Of a DNA stretch of 64,000 nucleotides, positions 1 through 12,458 are shown one piece after another. The translations under genes were made by a program, and so were the position numbers. Numbering within the stretch: the first letter of the stretch is position 1; every line of letters starts with the position of its first letter. The stretch lies in contig MCGO01000005.1 in NCBI GenBank assembly GCA_002104985.1, forward strand, positions 496,001 through 560,000, read 5' to 3'. Below the pieces are notes generated by a model. The model was not told where the DNA came from. It did no database searches and saw only the letters and a program-made list of their open reading frames with translations. This DNA is from Rhizoclosmatium globosum (lineage: Eukaryota > Chytridiomycota > Chytridiomycetes > Chytridiales > Chytriomycetaceae).

Positions 1-1726
1 TAAAGGCAGAGCGCCCATGCAGCACTCTCCAATTGTCAACAATAACGGCCAATCCAGGCTCTAACTGAATCCAAGTCTCATACTTCGGATCGCGCAAAAT
101 AGACACCCACGCTTTGAGCGCCGCATAGAAGTCTTTGACGGAGACTGGTTCATCGGAACCAAGGCGTTTCAATGTTTTTGAATTCAAGACCGATCTGTCA
201 TCATTGTTCCATCGAACTTGATACAGTTGTTTCGTCAATGGATCAATGTTCAGAATAGGGTAAGCGCGTGGACTTGGTGCAATCACGACTTTTGGATCAC
301 CGGCTGAATGAGTTGGAACAGGAACTTCAGTCAATAGCTTATAATATTCAGGGTAGGTTCGCTTGAGTTCAGCTGCAGCATTGAATCCATCAACGTAAAC
401 AGATTTCCCTCCAACTCCAGTAAATTCGGTGATGTGGAAAAGTTGAAGTCTGGAATCAAGTGAGTTAACAAATACGAGACTAAAATGAAAACCATACCCA
501 ATAGGATCAGTGAAGTAGGTTGTATCCGTATGAGATTGAAGTGCGAGTCCAGTGTAAGCTGTATCAGCGTGAGCATTATTCGCTGTAAAGTCCCAGAATT
601 TGCCATAATGAGTTTCTCGAATGAAGGAAATTCGGCAACCAAGAGCCTCGGTTGCTTCTGGAGTTGGAGGAACACCTTGAACGAAAGCAATCCCAAACTT
701 GTCCTAAATTTAATGTTGTTAATCAAACGAAATCAAGACTGCAAAGAACTTACAATCAAGTTCAACCATTCAGCCAAACCTTCATCTCCTGCCATGACTT
801 TATCGAAGTCAACCACTGGAATACTCTTTGTAATCTCAGAACCCCACAACTTAAAAGTCCTTTGACAACAAATCAAAATCCAACTCATGGAAGAAGCTCA
901 TGGCCATATTACAAACCTTCCGACATCTTCCGACTTTGTAGCAACACGGGGGTTATAACTATTTGATCGAAGCCAGTCTAAATCAAAGACGGATTTGTGG
1001 TTGTCATTTTGGACTTGATTATATCGATTAGTTGTTGCTTTGATCTGCTCGGATGCTTACAGGTTATTTCAATTGACTTTCCGTTTTGACTGAGAGTGGC
1101 AGAGGATATCTGAATGTCAAGAGGAATCTGTAGAGATAAGGGAGTTAGTTCTGAGTTTGATATCAAATGTGATGCACACCTCGAAGGTATCAACCAGTCT
1201 CTGTTTTGTTTCAGTGTGGAAGCAAACCGGACATCTGCAGTGGTCGCGCAGCCATACTGAGTCACTGTGAGGTGGCCGAGTCAGTGAACAGGATCAGGAG
1301 GGCACCAACCAAAACAAACAAACACACGCACAAGGATGACGCCTTTCCGCCAAAGTCCAGAGTAAGAACCGAGTTTCTTTCAGAGAGAACCGCGGATTCC
1401 GGGACAGACTGGGCCAGTGGACGATGCTTTTGCGCACGGGTCGGCGAGACAGGCCTCGTCAAACGCGAAACGAGGCGCACGTCGACTTGGCCCGCGCTTG
1501 GACCCGTCGGCTGACTCGGCTGACTCAGCGACGCAAATCCCTTTTTCGGTGGCGACGACTCGCTCGGTGAAGCTGTCGAAGTGGCTGCGAGACGGCTGTT
1601 GCTTGTTCCGGAAAGCGTCGAGCTCAGGCGCTGGCTGCCTCGAAAGAATCCTTGTCCTGTTGTTGCTGTTACTGATGCTGCTGATGTTGCTGTGGCGGTC
1701 ACAGCCCGACGAAGAACTGGATTCAT
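1..1726 (-). CDS. TMLHE: Trimethyllysine dioxygenase, mitochondrial (3' end outside window)
   Basis: Fe(II)/2-oxoglutarate dioxygenase that hydroxylates N6-trimethyllysine, the first step of carnitine synthesis. Joined exons give an Arg/Ser/Thr-rich, acid-poor presequence (start ATG in a GCCACCATG context at 1726), then the N-terminal zinc-type domain with VWLRDHCRCPVCFH. An intron at 1265-1331 joins the presequence exon in frame to this domain. The catalytic part reads HTDTTYF (iron-binding His and Asp), GGKSVYVDGF and, near the window edge, DNWRVLHGRSAF with the second His region. HTDTTYF and NWRVLHGR favour trimethyllysine dioxygenase over gamma-butyrobetaine dioxygenase, which usually has HADLP and NWRLLHGR. 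The last residues lie beyond position 1. The gene is divergent from the VTT protein gene at 1903. The family call is firm; the mitochondrial location is inferred from the presequence. Confidence 0.9.
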
Positions 1727-1902
1727 GGTGGCGGCCACAACAGAAAGGTTCTTTTTTTGATAACGCCTCCCTTCGGATTTGGACCTCGTGGGCTGGAAGC
1801 TGACAAATACTATAAAATGACAATGGAACTAATAAAATAACAACTGACTTAATTTCTTTTCGTTTTGGCACTTTATGAAGAAGGAAAGAAAGAAGGGCGA
1901 AA

Positions 1903-3169
1903 ATGATCTCCATCCCAGTCTTCAATGCGCGAAAAAACCGTGTCCTTCCTGCTATAGCTGTAATAGCTTCGATCTTTCTATTGATTGGTCTCTGGAAAAG
2001 CGGCGCTGTACAGGTCAGATCAACTTGCCCTGATGTGAACTTCATATGATCATAAGGCTGAACAACCTCTATCCATACGAAAGGCCATCAAACACAGCCT
2101 TCTATCAACTTTAGAATATATCGAAGACCACAAGACATTCGGCGCACTGCTATACGTCATCTTGTTTGCGATTTCATGCAATTTGCTCCTCCCCGCCTCC
2201 CTTCTCACTCTCGCCGCTGGCGTCATTTTTAAACCTGTTGTATGGGGCATATTGCTTGTTCTCATTGGTTCACAGGTGTGCATCATCCTTCTTTTCCTTG
2301 CTGGTGGTTTTTGATTGATCACTGCTTCCATACACAGCTTGCGTTAATTCTCGCAATTGTCTTGGGGCGTACTGTGTTGAAACCTTTTGTCGAAAGTTAC
2401 AAGAAAAAGAGTCCGTTTATGAAGGCGCTGGATAAAGCGTTGGCAAGGGAAGGTTTCAAGATTGTGCTTCTTGTTCGCTTCTCCCCCGTGGCCCCTTTTG
2501 GAATCGCCAACTACATGTTCTCTGTTACATCTATTCCACTTCCAATGCTTCAATTTGCTACCTTTCTTGGTAACATTCCTGGAGTGCGTTACCACTGTTT
2601 TGTTTAGCCGTTTGTTTGCTTATCTCAGTTCACAGGCAGCAACGTACACGATCTTAGGCTCATATATTGGCTCGTTGTCGGGAATTTCTGATGGTGGATC
2701 AGGTGGAGGGAATAAGGATACTGAATTTGGACCGCGAACGAAAATGCTTGGAGCCCTTGTTTCTGGTGTTATCATGGTGTGGACTGTTGTTTATATCGGT
2801 GTGGTTGCGCGCGGAGCATTAAGACTGGCGACGGCGCGAAACGGACCAGAGGAGGACGAAGTTGTCTCTGAATTAGAATCGGGCAACTCTGCAAATGTGC
2901 ATATCGAAAGGGCTCCACTTATGCCAGAGGAAGAGGAACCATCTACATCGTGGAGAAGACAGTCGTTGGGCGGAAGATCGTCTGACTTATCATCCATCAC
3001 GTCGCCAATGTCAATATCCGACGCATCTTCAGAGCTCGAAGGACCAATTGATGTGAATGGATATACCGCGGAAGATCGAATGCTAATCAAGAGGACAGCT
3101 TGGACACTGGGAGGAGTGCTCTGCTTTGGAATTGTTGTGATTTTGACATTCATTCCATCAGAAGTATAA
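1903..3169 (+). CDS. TVP38/TMEM64 family VTT-domain membrane protein
   Basis: Multi-pass membrane protein of the VTT (SNARE-associated Golgi, DedA-like) superfamily. Relatives are yeast Tvp38 and vertebrate TMEM64/TMEM41B/VMP1, which act in Golgi/ER lipid handling. Four exons join in frame across introns 2014-2056, 2276-2337 and 2584-2635. The protein has an N-terminal membrane segment, hydrophobic helices around LLYVILFAISCNLLLPASLL, and the conserved VTT core LVRFSPVAPFGIANYMFSV, then FLGNIPG and YTILGSYIGSLSG. After another membrane helix comes an acidic, serine-rich cytosolic stretch (EEDEVVSELE, then a run of serines) and a final hydrophobic segment. The start ATG gives a short basic N-terminus before the first helix. 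It converges on the yippee gene with 79 bp between stops. The exact orthologue (Tvp38 or TMEM64) is not settled. Confidence 0.88.
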
Positions 3170-3248
3170 AAGTTGGCACTGCAATGTTGTTATTTGAAAG
3201 AATAGAGAAGAATGTATGCAAGGTGAGGAAGCAAGGACCGTGTTATGA

Positions 3249-3859
3249 TCACACGTTTTTGAACGCAGCCACTTCAAGAATATACCGCCCCTCTTTGTAT
3301 CGTTGCGCCTCTTCGTACGCTTTATCCTGAAGAGAAGAACTGTCAAATCCAACACAAGTTATATCACAATACTCACATATTTCCAGCCCAAGATCGAGTT
3401 GCAGCACGTGCAAGAGATATCACGTACTATATGCAATCCAGTTGTCATCTGTTTGTGCTCGGGAGAGCCTTCCGTAATGTTGATCCTTGTCATTTATGAG
3501 TTTGTGATGATTACAGCGCTGAACACTACTTACACACGGTTGAATAAGTATGCCTTGCCACGGGAACCTTGGAATTGCTGTTCGGTGTTAGATGACGTCA
3601 GTTCCAGTTCATTGACACCTCCAAACATTTGACTACAGTCACCGTGCCCTTCCCTCAGAGGCTCAAGAGAAGAACAAGGAATACATACCTTTGAAAGAAG
3701 GTCGTTGGTCGTCGTTAGATGCGTCTTGCATTTCACACACACACACAATCTCCCGGTGTCTGCTGGCTCACTCCCAACGAGCCCGCCTGCTCCATATCCA
3801 ACTGTTGGCTTTTCCCAATCATCCGCATCGTCAAGATAAACTTTGTGGAGGACTCCCAT
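3249..3859 (-). CDS. Yippee-like zinc-binding protein
   Basis: Small protein of the yippee/Mis18 fold, which binds one zinc ion through two CxxC pairs. Exons joined on the minus strand give MGVLHKVYLDD, a Gly-rich stretch, VCVKCKTHL (first CxxC), QFQGSRGKAYLFNRV, NITEGSPEH, TTGLHIARDISCTCCN (second CxxC), ILGWKY and a C-terminal YKEGRYILE. These are the family landmarks in order. Introns have GTATGT and GTAAGT donors, and the join at V-INITEGSPEH is split within a codon. Yippee proteins have been linked to cell division, cytoskeleton and ubiquitin-ligase complexes, but their molecular role is poorly defined. The gene is divergent from CHS7, with about 133 bp between start codons, which may share a promoter. 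Confidence 0.93.
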
Positions 3860-3992
3860 ATTGATTGATTCTGGATTCTTTTTTCGACGGTGGCTCAGCA
3901 CAGAACACGTTCCGACAATCCCAATATCCAACGGCGCCTTTCATCCAGCATTTATTAATTATTATATTAATTCATCAACATCACAAGTTTTG
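3860..3992. promoter_or_regulatory. Shared divergent promoter region, yippee / CHS7
   Basis: About 133 bp separate the start codons of the yippee gene (minus) and CHS7 (plus), so both promoters and 5' leaders must lie here or in the flanking coding sequence. The stretch is AT-rich near 3955-3975. No specific factor site is claimed. Confidence 0.5.
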
Positions 3993-5151
3993 ATGTCTCG
4001 TGGAATACTCCAAATGAGCCAAGCATTTGGAAAGAAACATCCCACCAAATCCAAAATGCCGCCTCAACCTGTTCTTGTCTTTGGCTCCTTCGACTACGTT
4101 TGCTCCCAAACTGCATTACCACTTTGCCCTCTCGTAGGCACCTCGCTTGTGACTCCGAGCTGCTATGCTCGCAACATTGAAATTTCAACAGGGACTCTTC
4201 TGTTCGAACCAGGTTTCACCCGTCGGGTTTGTTGGTCTTACGAAGGCAGCTAACGTTTTATTACACAGCTACTATATTTATTGAGGTTATTGCGCTGATA
4301 ATGACCGCCGTGATGGTGTATAATATCAAGTCAAAGATAACGCTTGGTACTGTCCCGTTTTTTATTAAGGCAGTCTACTGAATATAAGTCTAGGGTGCAA
4401 AGAGATCGCTTTACTCCTCTATTTATACGCAGCAACTCTCGTCAATGAATTCTTTCTCGTTTCGGGGATTATTCCAATGGCTTCTCCAGCATATAAAGTG
4501 AGCTATTCTACAGAACAACGTACCATTAATCTGTTTTATTAGTATTTTGTTGCGACTCATATTGGTCTTATTGTTGCCGGATTCTGGGCACTTGCATTTA
4601 ATGGAGTTGTTGGATTTCAATGGTTTGAGGACGGAACTCCTCTTTCTCTTTGGGTAACTTGCTTTCGATGCAACAAATATCGACTCATCATACTTTAGAC
4701 TCTTCGAGGATCATCATTTGCTGTTTTCTTTGTGTCATTTTTGGTTTCCATTCTGACTTTCACAAGCAGCGGTGGTCTTAACTCGGCCTATCCAACATTA
4801 CTCTACATTATTTACTTCATCTTGCCGCTCGTATTTTTAATCGTCTATGGTGTATTGCAAACCATTCTCATTGTGAATACGCTTGACGACCGATGGCCAC
4901 TCTGTGACTTATTTTTCGCATATTTATTCTTCGTCGTTGGATTATGCCTGCAGTTTGGTCTGAGCACGGGACTGTGTAATATCGCCAACCATTATATTGA
5001 TGGTATTTTCTTTGGATGTGTTTTTACGCTGCTTGGAGTAATGATGGTGTACAAGTATTGGGACTCAGTTACACGAGACGATGTTGAGTTTGCAGTTGGA
5101 GGCAAACCAGACGATAACATGTATTTATTGGACAATCATATTATTAGTTAA
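3993..5151 (+). CDS. CHS7: Chitin synthase export chaperone
   Basis: Multi-pass ER membrane protein needed in yeast for folding and ER exit of chitin synthase III (Chs3). The N-terminus matches the family closely: FGSFDYVCSQTALPLCPLVG followed by CYARNIE. Later exons give TIFIEVIALIMTAVMVYNIK, a segment with NEFFLVSG, AFNGVVGFQWFEDGTPLS and SFLVSILTF, and a last long exon with several hydrophobic helices. The C-terminal tail is acidic (RDDVEFAVGGKPDDNMYLLD). Six to seven membrane helices are expected and visible. A start at the ATG at 3993 adds about 25 residues before the conserved FGSFD, longer than in yeast; a later ATG (MPPQPVLVFG) is the alternative. The stop lies only 33 bp before the VPS18 start. 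This is the strongest single sign that the organism is a fungus. Confidence 0.94.
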
Positions 5152-5184
5152 TTCTTCTTTCTTTGTTTCATTCCACAAACAACG

Positions 5185-8100
5185 ATGGATCTATTTGACG
5201 AATTCCATGCACCGCGAACAACTGGTCCCGCAGTCGGCAGTGGTATGCATTCAATACATGTTTCGAATGTCCTCTGACAGCCATGACTAGCGGGTGGAAC
5301 GATGGTTGCCCGTTCCAAGGCCGGCGGCATCAGCAACAACAACAACATGTTTGCGCTCGACCGCGTCCAATTTTCGTTTCCCGGAACACTCGTCGCCGTC
5401 GCCGTCGCAAACAACTTTATGGTCGTTGCCCTTGCCGCGCAGCAACAGTGGCTCTTTTGGATTGACTTGGGACAGACGCAATCCATCGAAGGTGCGCTAA
5501 CTCGAGACACTCAGAAACACTCAGAAACAGGATTGCTGACGTGGCTTTAGAAATCGAGGTGCCTGTCAGGGTGAAGACCGATGCGATTCGGAAGCTGTTC
5601 CTTGATCCCCTGGCGCGTCACCTCATCATATCAACAGAACTCGGCGATAATTACTATCTCTATCGTGGTTGGAAGAAGCCCAAGATCCTTTCCAAATTTA
5701 AGGTGGATGTGGTTTTAACGCTCCTTTCCTTCTGATGTTGTAAAAACCTAGGGCATCCTCATTGAATCAATTGCATGGGCAAACCCAATTCGCAATCAAC
5801 CTGATTCCAACACCGGACTCATTCTGATTGGGTCACGCCAGGGCCATATTTATGAAGCAGAGTTACAGGCAACGGACGACTATTTCAGGAAGGAAGAACG
5901 CCACTTTCAACAGGTATATACTTCATTTCAGTAATTTTATACCAACAATTAGATTTAGATCTTTACAATGCCGGAAGACCTTCCCGTTCTTGGAATTCGA
6001 AGACTCAAACTCTCGAACTATACCAACAGATTTGCTGTGGTGCTTAACACCCCCAATCGCTTGTACCAATTTATCGGAACAGCCTTTGAGAGTGCTGAAG
6101 CGGGAGGGTTTGCGAACATATTTAGTCTGGCTGACACTTCGTCAAGTTAGTTTCTCGCTTGAAGATTTGCTTTCCTCAAACTCCTTCAGATTTCCAAGAG
6201 CTACCAACAATCCGCGATGATTCTATTCATGTTTGGTCTGTACCTCTTGAAGATGGACAAGGTTTGATCCATAAAAAGTTTGTTTGGTTGACAGGTACAC
6301 ATTGAATTCAATTTCGCACTTGTTTATTTATTGATTTAGAGCCTGGAATCTACTCTGGTCACTTTCAATCGTTACACACTCAATCAGATTCAATTATCGC
6401 TAATGCTGAGATACATCCGTTCGTGTACCCCTTGATTAGACCCATTCCTAACTATAGATTTCAGGTTACCATCCATGGACGCAGGCAGTCCCCTCTCGGT
6501 CACCGTCACTGCATTTCACTACATTATTTTGTACTCAGATCGAGTTCAAGCTGTTTCTTCTCTCACGAATGATTTGGTGTTTGAGGAACGATTTGAATTG
6601 GTATGTTTAAATCTATGAGCTCTCCAATCATCTAATCGGATATAATAGGACGAAAATGAATTCATTTTGGCAATGGTAAACAAAGAAAATCTTGTCCAAG
6701 CACGTAATTCATATTTGTTTTCCAGGCTGTAGACGAATTGAAGGAAACGTATTGGCTGCATACCAATCTTGCCGTCTATGAAATTATTATCACAGATGAA
6801 GATCGAGACGTTTGGAGGTTTTATCTTTCTCGGAAAAACTTTGACACTGCCCTCACTTTCACCAAAACTGAATCTGAGCGCGACCGTGTGATAACAGCGC
6901 AAGCAGAATATTACTTTTCTGAAAAACGATACCGTCTTGCTGCTACTTACTTTGCTCAGTCACAGTGTCTCTCATTTGAAGAAATTGCACTTCGGTTCAT
7001 CAGTTTGAATGAAAACGGAGCACTCAAGCAATTTCTGCTGAAAAAACTGGAGAACCTGAACTCTGAAGTAAGTGAAGTAATGAGGGTACTTCGATTTGTA
7101 ACAAATCTTACAGAAACAAACGCAAAGAACGATTTTATCCATGTGGTAATGAATATTGTAGGCTTTGCATTTGTTTTTAACCAAATTTTCAGGTTATTGG
7201 AGTTGTTGGTTCATGAGTTGGATTCTTCAGAAACAAAGTTGACCGCAGCCAATGCTTCTCTGTATAACGAACAAAATGAGCTGTCAGCTTCAGTTGTTGA
7301 TAGTGATACAAAAGCTCTGCGAGAAGAACTGCAGCAGTTTGTGTCCGCCAATAAGGTAATAAGAGTTTATTTTGCGATTACTTACGTTGCAATGCAGACA
7401 GTCATTGACATAGAAGGGGCGTTTATACTTTTTTCCAGTCATGGGAGAACACAGGAAATGCTTTTTCTTGCGGGTGAGTGAGATCCGCTTGTGATTACTG
7501 CTTCTTATTTGTTTAAGGCGAAATTGGTGATTATGAGCGGGTTCTAAATCACTGGATCTCGAAGAAAGAATGGATGAAAGCTCTTGATATTCTAAAGAGA
7601 CAGGTTTTTAATTTACAAAACTGGTTTTCCAAACTGATTTCTTCTGATTAGAACTTGGATGCCCTTTTTTACAAATATTCCGCCATTCTTATTGAAGCAA
7701 TTCCAGTCGACTTGATTAATAGCTGGATTCAGCGTCCTGGACTGGACCCGAAAAACCTCCTCCCTGCACTTCTTAAGTACGAAACTATACAGTTAAAGAA
7801 AGGGGATGAATATGTGAGCTCATCGAAACGACTTACACGCGATTAATAAGTATGTTTTTAGAATCAGGCTGTTAGATACTTGAATTATGTCATTGAACGC
7901 CTGGGAAATACCGATGCTTCTATTCATAACTATTTACTGTCTCTTTACGTCTCATCTGCCATTGCTGAAGAGGAGCGCGGTTTGCTTGGATTTTTAACGT
8001 CTCAGGTTTTTCATTTCATTTCGTTGTCAATAGCAGACTAATCATTCTTCAGGATGAAGAATCTCATTATGATGTCCAATATGCGTTGCGACTCTGCATG

Positions 8101-9075
8101 AAAGAAGGACTGGTGAAATCCAGTATTTTTATATACTCAAAGTTGGGTTTGTTTGAACAAGCAGTCGACCTGGCTTTAAAGGTGATTTAAGTTTTAACGC
8201 GCTGGAAGATACTTATTCGTGCATCATAGAACCAGGATTTACAACTGGCGCAAATCAACGCTGATAAACCAATCGATGATGAAATTCTACGTAAGAAACT
8301 GTGGCTGAAAATTGCGAGACACGTTGTCGACGAAAAGAAAGACATCAAGCAGTTAGTGCTGACCAATTGACACCCCTGTCTGACGTGAATATGAATTAGG
8401 GCCATCGATTTTTTGAAGCAATGTGATCTGCTGCGTATTGAAGACATATTGCCCTTCTTTCCTGATTTCGTCATCATCGATGAATTCAAGGCAGATCTTT
8501 GTGCTGCGCTGGAGGAATACAACGATCATATTGAACAGTTGAAAGAAGATATGGATGAAGCAACTGTCAGTGCGGAAAATATTCGCAAAGATATTCAAAA
8601 TCTGAAGAATCGAAACATTGTGATACATATGACCGAACAGTGCTCATTGTGTCAGTTGTCTCTCTTAACAAGACAATTTTTAGTGTTTCCTTGCAAACAT
8701 GTTTTTCATTCTGACTGTTTAACGAATATGGTATAGTAGCTTGTAACATGACGTACTGTAACTAAATCTATTGTAGCTTCTGGAGAATGCCAACAGCTCA
8801 CGGAGAGCACATTTGGTCCAGCTGAAAAATCGATTGGATCAGTCTGCTTCAAGGCGCACAGATACTTCTGGAGTAAAGGTTTGAAAACACCCTTATGTAT
8901 GCTTTCACTAAATGGTTTGAAGGACGAGTTTGAAACCGAACTTTCGAGCGAATGTCCTCTTTGTAACGATATTATGGTGAAGGCGGTAACACTCCCGTTT
9001 GAAGGTACGTTAATATAAACTGAATTTCGACTATTAACCTCCCGATCAGATGATTTTGCTCTTTCTGTTTTGTGA
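5185..9075 (+). CDS. VPS18: Vacuolar protein sorting protein Vps18 (HOPS/CORVET core)
   Basis: Core subunit of the HOPS and CORVET tethering complexes, acting in endosome and vacuole fusion (yeast Pep3). Exon 1 (MDLFDEFHAPRTTGPAVGS) joins after an intron ending at 5290 to a segment with a short Asn run and FALDRVQFSFPG. The N-terminal beta-propeller part includes RKLFLDPLARHLIISTE, GLILIGSRQGHIYEAEL and NTPNRLYQFIG. An alpha-solenoid of many short exons follows (KETYWLHTNLAVYEIII, YFSEKRYRLAATYFAQ, NLDALFYKYSAILIEAIP). Near the C-terminus is a coiled coil (about 8500-8610), then a RING-like motif CSLCQLSLL, FPCKHVFHSDCL and, after two introns, CPLCND. The last exon ends with DDFALSVL at 9075. 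At least a dozen introns are needed. The order of propeller, solenoid, coiled coil and RING identifies Vps18 rather than Vps11. Confidence 0.93.
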
Positions 9076-9131
9076 TAATTGAAAGAGATAATGTACTTTT
9101 CCTTTCTTTTGTTTACTATAACTGCGAAAAA

Positions 9132-10572
9132 ATGGGGACAGTGGCAGACCGGCTACGAGCCACATCATGTTATTCGATGATCCCTGGTAATGATGATGGT
9201 CTTGCGACGAATCAGTGGCAGCTGCCTTACTATATCCCCTGCCTCCGAATGTAAAGTGGCTTACCATTCAATCATATTCAGTGTCGTCCAAGCTTGTTGT
9301 CTTCGAAACAAGAATGAAAGTTAGGCATGCGTTGACGGTACTTGTACAGCATGGTATGTGGAAATGTCCTCTGTGTTTGGACTGGGTGTCTTGACCCGTA
9401 TTGTGCATATTAGGAGTACAGTCGGCTCCTCTTTGGGACGCAACAACTCAACAATTTGTGGGAATGTTTACAGGTGTGTTCTTGAGTTGTCTGAGATTCG
9501 ACTAACCTTTTTCACTAGTGACCGACTTCATCAATTTACTCCTGTATGTTGGCCTTTGTCGCATCATATTCTCTGCGCTGATACATTCCGTAGACACTAT
9601 TTCTATAATTCATCTTTAGAGGAAGCGATGCAGGATCTGGAGGGACTTACTATTCGAAGTTTGAAAGGTACGTTTCTAATCGAATGACAGGATCTTAACT
9701 CCTATTCGAAGCTTTACAGTCGAAGAGTGGAGTGGATGTTCCAACTATCTCTCTGCACCCTCTCCAATCGCTCCATGAAGGTGGTTCCTATTTCCATCAC
9801 GAAACCATACTCAATGTTGTGTCACAGCGAGTCGTATTTTGCTCGAAAATCATCTATATCGTCTACCACTAGTAGATGATACGCAAAATGTGGAAGTAAT
9901 CGTGTCGGTCGTCACAGAATTCAAGATTCTTCGCTACATAGCCGAAAATGTAAGGCAACAGATGAGAAGGAACGAGGTCCTGACAACAATATAGTGCCAA
10001 GACATACCTTTGGCGAAGAAAACTCTTCGTGAACTTGGGTTGGGAACTTACAAGAACCTTAAAACGGCTGGACCAGATACCCCTCTTATCACGGTCCTCA
10101 ATATGTTTGTAAACGACAAGATATCCGCAGTTCCAATTCAAGACGAAAATGGTCTGTACATCGTCACTTGCAAGTAATTCAGACTTTTTACCATGAACAA
10201 CAGGTCTTTTTATTGATATTTACGAAAAGTATGATATACTTTTGCTTACGAAGGAGGGAAGTTCAACAGATTTAAGCATTCCGCTTAGTCAGGCTCTCGC
10301 TGGGCGATCGACGGTTTGTTGAGTTTGATTGTAGATATGACACTCATTTCGTTTGTACAGGAATTCGCTGGAATTCACACTTGTTCACTCGATGAAAACA
10401 TTGGAAATATTCTCGACACAATTCGCAGGATGACTGTCCATCGCTTCATTGTCCTTGAGGATGATAGGTGCAAAGGAATTTTATCATTGTAAGTCCGTGC
10501 TGCCTGTCTTTTTCTTATTGTCGATTAACATATGGCAGATCCGATATTCTACGATGCTTGCTAAAAAGCTGA
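9132..10572 (+). CDS. SNF4: AMP-activated/SNF1 kinase gamma subunit (four CBS domains)
   Basis: Adenine-nucleotide-sensing gamma subunit of the SNF1/AMPK complex, which controls the response to low energy or glucose. Exon 1 (MGTVADRLRATSCYSMIP) joins across an intron to VSSKLVVFETRMKVRHALTV, matching the Snf4 landmark DVLPVSYRLIVLDTSLLVKK. Later exons give APLWD, FVGMFTVTDFINLL, EEAMQDLEGLTIRSL, LHPLQSLHEGGSYF, HRLPLVDD, TEFKILRYIAENV, GTYKNLKTAGPDTPLITVL, ISAVPIQDENG, FIDIYEKYDILLL, MTVHRFIVLEDD and finally CKGILSLSDILRCLLKS. The four CBS motifs are in the expected order. The gene starts 56 bp after the VPS18 stop, so its promoter is either tiny or inside VPS18. It converges on the PUB1-like gene. 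Confidence 0.93.
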
Positions 10573-10681
10573 CAGAAATAAAGCCCGGAATTGATTTATT
10601 TGCTGCCGTCATCATTTCCCTTTCCCAACATAATTTAGACCAACAACAGCTACCAGTCTATAGTCCTGAATCACATCGTCT

Positions 10682-12458
10682 TTAATAGTAGCCGTTTGCC
10701 AATTGGTTTTGCTGGCTGGTTTCCCAATATTGTTGCTGATTTGGTGAAGCTCCTGCGGCATAAACAGCCCCAGCCGGATCATAGGTCGGAGGACCAGTAG
10801 CAACAAGTGGCATCATTCCTTGAGCTCCATTTTGGTCTGAAGAATAGTCAGAACGACAGACACCCATGTAACAAAGATTACCTCCTTGAGGAAAGTACCA
10901 TTGCACTGGAGGCTGAGGATAAACAAAGTTTTGCATGTTCATAGGGTGGAAGCCATTTATGTCCGGCATACGTTCCTTGCCCCACGAACACTGGTAAAAC
11001 ATTTTGAGTGTCCGCTGTTAAGATTCCATCAACTCACCTTGATCTGACGCCCATGCAAAGCATAACCGTTTAACGAAAATATGGCCATGGCAGCATTTTC
11101 GTGTGTATCAAGCCTGTGCGAAAGTCTCAATAAATTATTGATAAGCACTTGATCTTACTTCACAAATCCAAATCCTTTTTCAGACTGAAGGCGGAGTTCA
11201 CGGATGAATCCAAATTGAGAAAACAGAGGGGCAATGTCAATCTCTTTCAAAGGTAAAGTTGAATTAGAGCAACACAGAGCTCACAAGGTCTTACGCGAGG
11301 TGTGAGGAGTAATATTGCCAATGTATACAGTTGTGTTATAAATATGAGATTGTGCCATAACGGCTTCGAGGGATGTGGCCTCTTTTGGGATGCCTATTAA
11401 ATTGAAACTTAGATGCTGAACAAAACTTTAAGTACTCACCATTACGAGCGTGATTCTCATGCTTGATGCTATTGAAGTTGTTACTAATGTGATGGTGGCT
11501 GAGCCCTTGGGATTTCTGATTCGCCCAGTTGACACGCACAGCACGACTGCCCAACCATTCGTTATTCATAGCATTTATGGCGCGCTCGGCATCCTGCATC
11601 ATTTCAGCTGCCGGTTAAGCTTTCAATTTAACCCATACCGCACGATCTTTAAATGCAACGAAGCCGTATCCACGCGATTTGCCAGATGCTGGGTCCCACA
11701 TGACTCGAGCGTCGCTTTGTGAATTCAAAGTCAAACCGATGTAAATGTATGGCAGAACTTACGACAATGCTCCAAACGCACTGAAGGCTTTCGCCAATAA
11801 TTGGTCGGTAATTTCAGACCCCAAATCACCAACAAAAATGTGAGCATGAGTCGCCAGTTCTTCTCTGCTAGTACTGCCTGTAAAGGCCCAGTTCACGCGA
11901 ATATCCTATAAAAGCCATGAGAATCAAAGGTTCGATAATCAGTGCTCACGTTATTGAATACTCTCTTCCCGTTTAAGAGTTGGATAGCGTTCTCTGCATG
12001 CTGCGCGTCTCTAAATTCAACGAACCCATAATATACTCCAGTGGGTTGCGGCTGATAAAGAATCAGTTAATGTAAATCTCCACACGCAGGAAATGTCATA
12101 GAAGTCTCAGTTTGACATAGTCAGAACATTCGATTTGGCCCTTGCGACAAGAATCCAAAAGTGATTGACTGAGACCAGGGTTGTAGACACTTCAACTCAC
12201 AATTATCTTCACAGACTCTATCAAGTCGGCGGTGGCATCAAGATTGAAAAGTTGATGAAGATAGGGCTCATCGACACGCGGATCCAAATTGCCAACATAC
12301 TGGATAGTGATATATTACAATTTGATTGAGAGGTGGCAAAAGATGCCCATCTAACAACACATTGCACGAACCAGCTTGCACGTAGATTGCTGATGAAGTT
12401 GAGGTTCCTGACTCTGAATCAGAGTCTCGGTTGAGGCTGTGTCTGTTGCTGAGGTCAT
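10682..12458 (-). CDS. PUB1: TIA1/Pub1-like RNA-binding protein with three RRMs
   Basis: Poly(U)/AU-rich RNA-binding protein related to yeast Pub1 and animal TIA-1, which affect mRNA stability, splicing and stress granules. Minus-strand exons give a Gln/Ser/Thr-rich leader, then RRM1 starting KLYVGNLDPRVDEPYLHQLF, a link with IRVNWAFTG, RRM2 with HIFVGDLGSEITDQLLAKAF and RNP1-like KSRGYGFVAF, then VRVNWANQK, and RRM3 with TVYIGNI, LFSQFGFIRELRLQ and KGFGFVRL, closing with RQIKCSWGKE. The C-terminus is rich in Gln, Pro, Asn and Tyr (QQQYWETSQQNQLANGYY), typical of prion-like tails. The start is taken at MTSATDT; an in-frame ATG lies upstream at about 12,545. The symbol follows the yeast gene; orthology to Pub1 rather than Ngr1/Nam8 is probable, not proven. 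Confidence 0.88.

Noticed and set aside
485..966. Plus-strand open frames opposite the dioxygenase
   Set aside because: They are the antisense of clear dioxygenase exons and have no family features of their own.
1262..1726. Separate small membrane protein read through to LCVCLFVLVGALLILF
   Set aside because: The hydrophobic end is an intron read in frame; splicing at 1265-1331 joins the exon to VWLRDHCRCP, which fits the dioxygenase.
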